Shown one piece after another: positions 62,701 through 64,000 of a stretch of DNA of 64,000 bases (its first letter is position 1; each line of letters starts with the position of its first letter). The notes under the pieces are model-generated. The model worked only from the letters and a program-made list of their open reading frames with translations. It did not search any database and was not told the DNA's origin. The position numbers and the translations under genes were made by a program. Source of the stretch: Stratiolaelaps scimitus (taxonomy: Eukaryota; Arthropoda; Arachnida; Mesostigmata; Laelapidae). Where the stretch lies: contig JABWDB010000018.1 in assembly GCA_019614645.1 (NCBI GenBank), positions 4,302,501 to 4,366,500 on the forward strand, given 5' to 3'.

Positions 62701-64000
62701 TCATTCCTTGAGTTCCTGTTGCCTCCCCAAAGAGAAAAAAGAATCTACAGACAGAGACGCTCTCAGAAGCGCTCGCCTGGTTATGCCCCGTGACACTTGA
62801 CAGTTTCGTTTATTAAGACGGAATTGGACCCCCTGTTGTCGCAGGGCGGTCGGAAACGCAACCTCCTGTTTCTAGGGGCGCCGACTCCGGAGTAACTAAT
62901 TGTATACAAGATGACCACTCATCTAGTCCTTTTTCTGTATGATCTGAATTAACACGACGCGAGAGATACGGTGAAAATTGCAGGAGCATATACCCTCGAG
63001 CATATTCGTCAAGGATTTTTAATGAGCTCAAAAGAAGAGTGCTATGATCGATGTCAGAACATAAAACACTGTGCCGTCGAAAATGTCCGTTAGTTCGGAC
63101 TGCTCATCTTTGAATGACGAAGGTAGAAGGTTTATCGAAAGTAAACCTCTAAGATAGTTTACGTTGAAGTAAGAGAGAACCAACCAATCATTTTAATCAA
63201 AGGGTGATAGAAGTCGCATGTCTTCATCGTAACTCCAAGATTCGCTTCCCATATGCTGCAATTGAGTTCTACTTTTACTGATATATCTTTTTGATTTTCT
63301 CCCACGCCATTTCTACCGAAAGCGCTGCAATGGTTCTCGCCTCGAACAGTTGGACACCAAATCCATAATGAAGGCAAGATGCTTGGAGTAATCCTCACTT
63401 ATGGAAGTATCACGTGCGCACTGGTTAATAGACTAGTTGCCAGACACAATGTGAATGGTTCGCAAATGCTTACGTTAGCGGCTGGCCCTCAGCCCTCCTA
63501 CAATCAGAATTTGTCGGGACATATCCATATGGAATTACTAAGAGAATTGTCACGAAGAAAAATCCTCATCTCATTAGGGCCACGGCAGGATCCAAACATG
63601 CGTATTGATCCAGTCTATTGATCTAAGCTGTATACCTACGTGCTAGCGACACTATACACCATCATGGGGGGATCCATTATTTTAATTTATATGGCATACA
63701 TTTTGAGTTCGTTTAGTGCACTCAAGTTCTTAAGTTCTATACTTACTGGTAGGAACTACCAACTTGGACCCGTTAGGGCAGGAACTCAGGCCCGCCCGAC
63801 TCCATTCATTCATCGTGCTGATAACCTCGGCAAATCATTGCCTAGTTAAACGTCAAATGACAACCGTTCTAGCCTAAAAGACACCGCTTTTGAATCCTCA
63901 GCAGCTTTCTCTAGTCTATAGCGCAGGGACAACTCCAAAAATAGTTTATTTAAAACCGACTTATGGGATAGCATAATTAGAGGCGGATGTCAGGCGGCCC
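62700..64000. other. Right-end sequence, nothing recognised
   Basis: Moderate AT content and short ORFs without splice borders. An 80-codon plus ORF (63379-63621) has no recognisable motif. Confidence 0.35.

Overview
This window is eukaryotic and almost certainly arthropod nuclear DNA. Genes are split into short exons (about 46-860 nt) with GT/AG introns of about 190-2600 nt. (TA)n microsatellites and remnants of non-LTR retrotransposons and of a Tc1/mariner-like transposon lie between and inside genes. The moderate GC content, GC-rich promoter-like islands and CAG/GCC/CAA triplet runs would suit a parasitiform mite or tick (Varroa-like), but the species is inferred and not proven.

Four protein genes can be spliced with good support, three of them with recognisable families. 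(1) Minus strand, about 14.5-19.9 kb: translation elongation factor eEF1B delta (EF-1 delta). Five coding exons give a 316-residue protein with the N-terminal helix, a leucine zipper, the acidic [16 protein letters not shown] segment and the C-terminal nucleotide-exchange domain. (2) Plus strand, 21.55-24.39 kb: a homologue of the 40-kDa huntingtin-associated protein (HAP40/F8A), six exons, 316 residues, head-to-head with gene 1. (3) Minus strand, 29.82-26.59 kb: a DHRSX-like short-chain dehydrogenase/reductase, six exons, 326 residues, tail-to-tail with gene 2. (4) Plus strand, 35.29-39.21 kb: a GPMRGP/RGG-repeat and Q/N/G/Y-rich low-complexity protein, three exons, 381 residues. A GC-rich island with a GCC run and a perfect palindrome sits about 2 kb upstream of gene 4 and may be its promoter and 5' untranslated exon.

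Less certain coding items are a minus-strand gene whose last two exons (9.96-9.17 kb) splice cleanly but whose family I do not recognise, two isolated minus-strand exon candidates (45.84-45.64 kb and 53.55-53.18 kb), and a 77-codon minus-strand ORF at 34.6 kb.

Layout: 1-9 kb is intergenic with retroelement scraps, a mariner-like fragment, microsatellites and a 39-bp palindromic tandem repeat. 9-14 kb holds the unknown gene and a decayed LINE. 14-30 kb holds the three recognisable housekeeping-type genes. 32-40 kb holds the low-complexity gene. 40-64 kb is mostly non-coding as far as I can read it, with two GC-rich islands (about 52-55.3 kb and 59-62.7 kb) that may be promoters or 5' exons of genes extending outside the window. 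A shared LINE/SINE 3' tail, (AAAGGT)n next to an AATAAA, recurs five times across the window.
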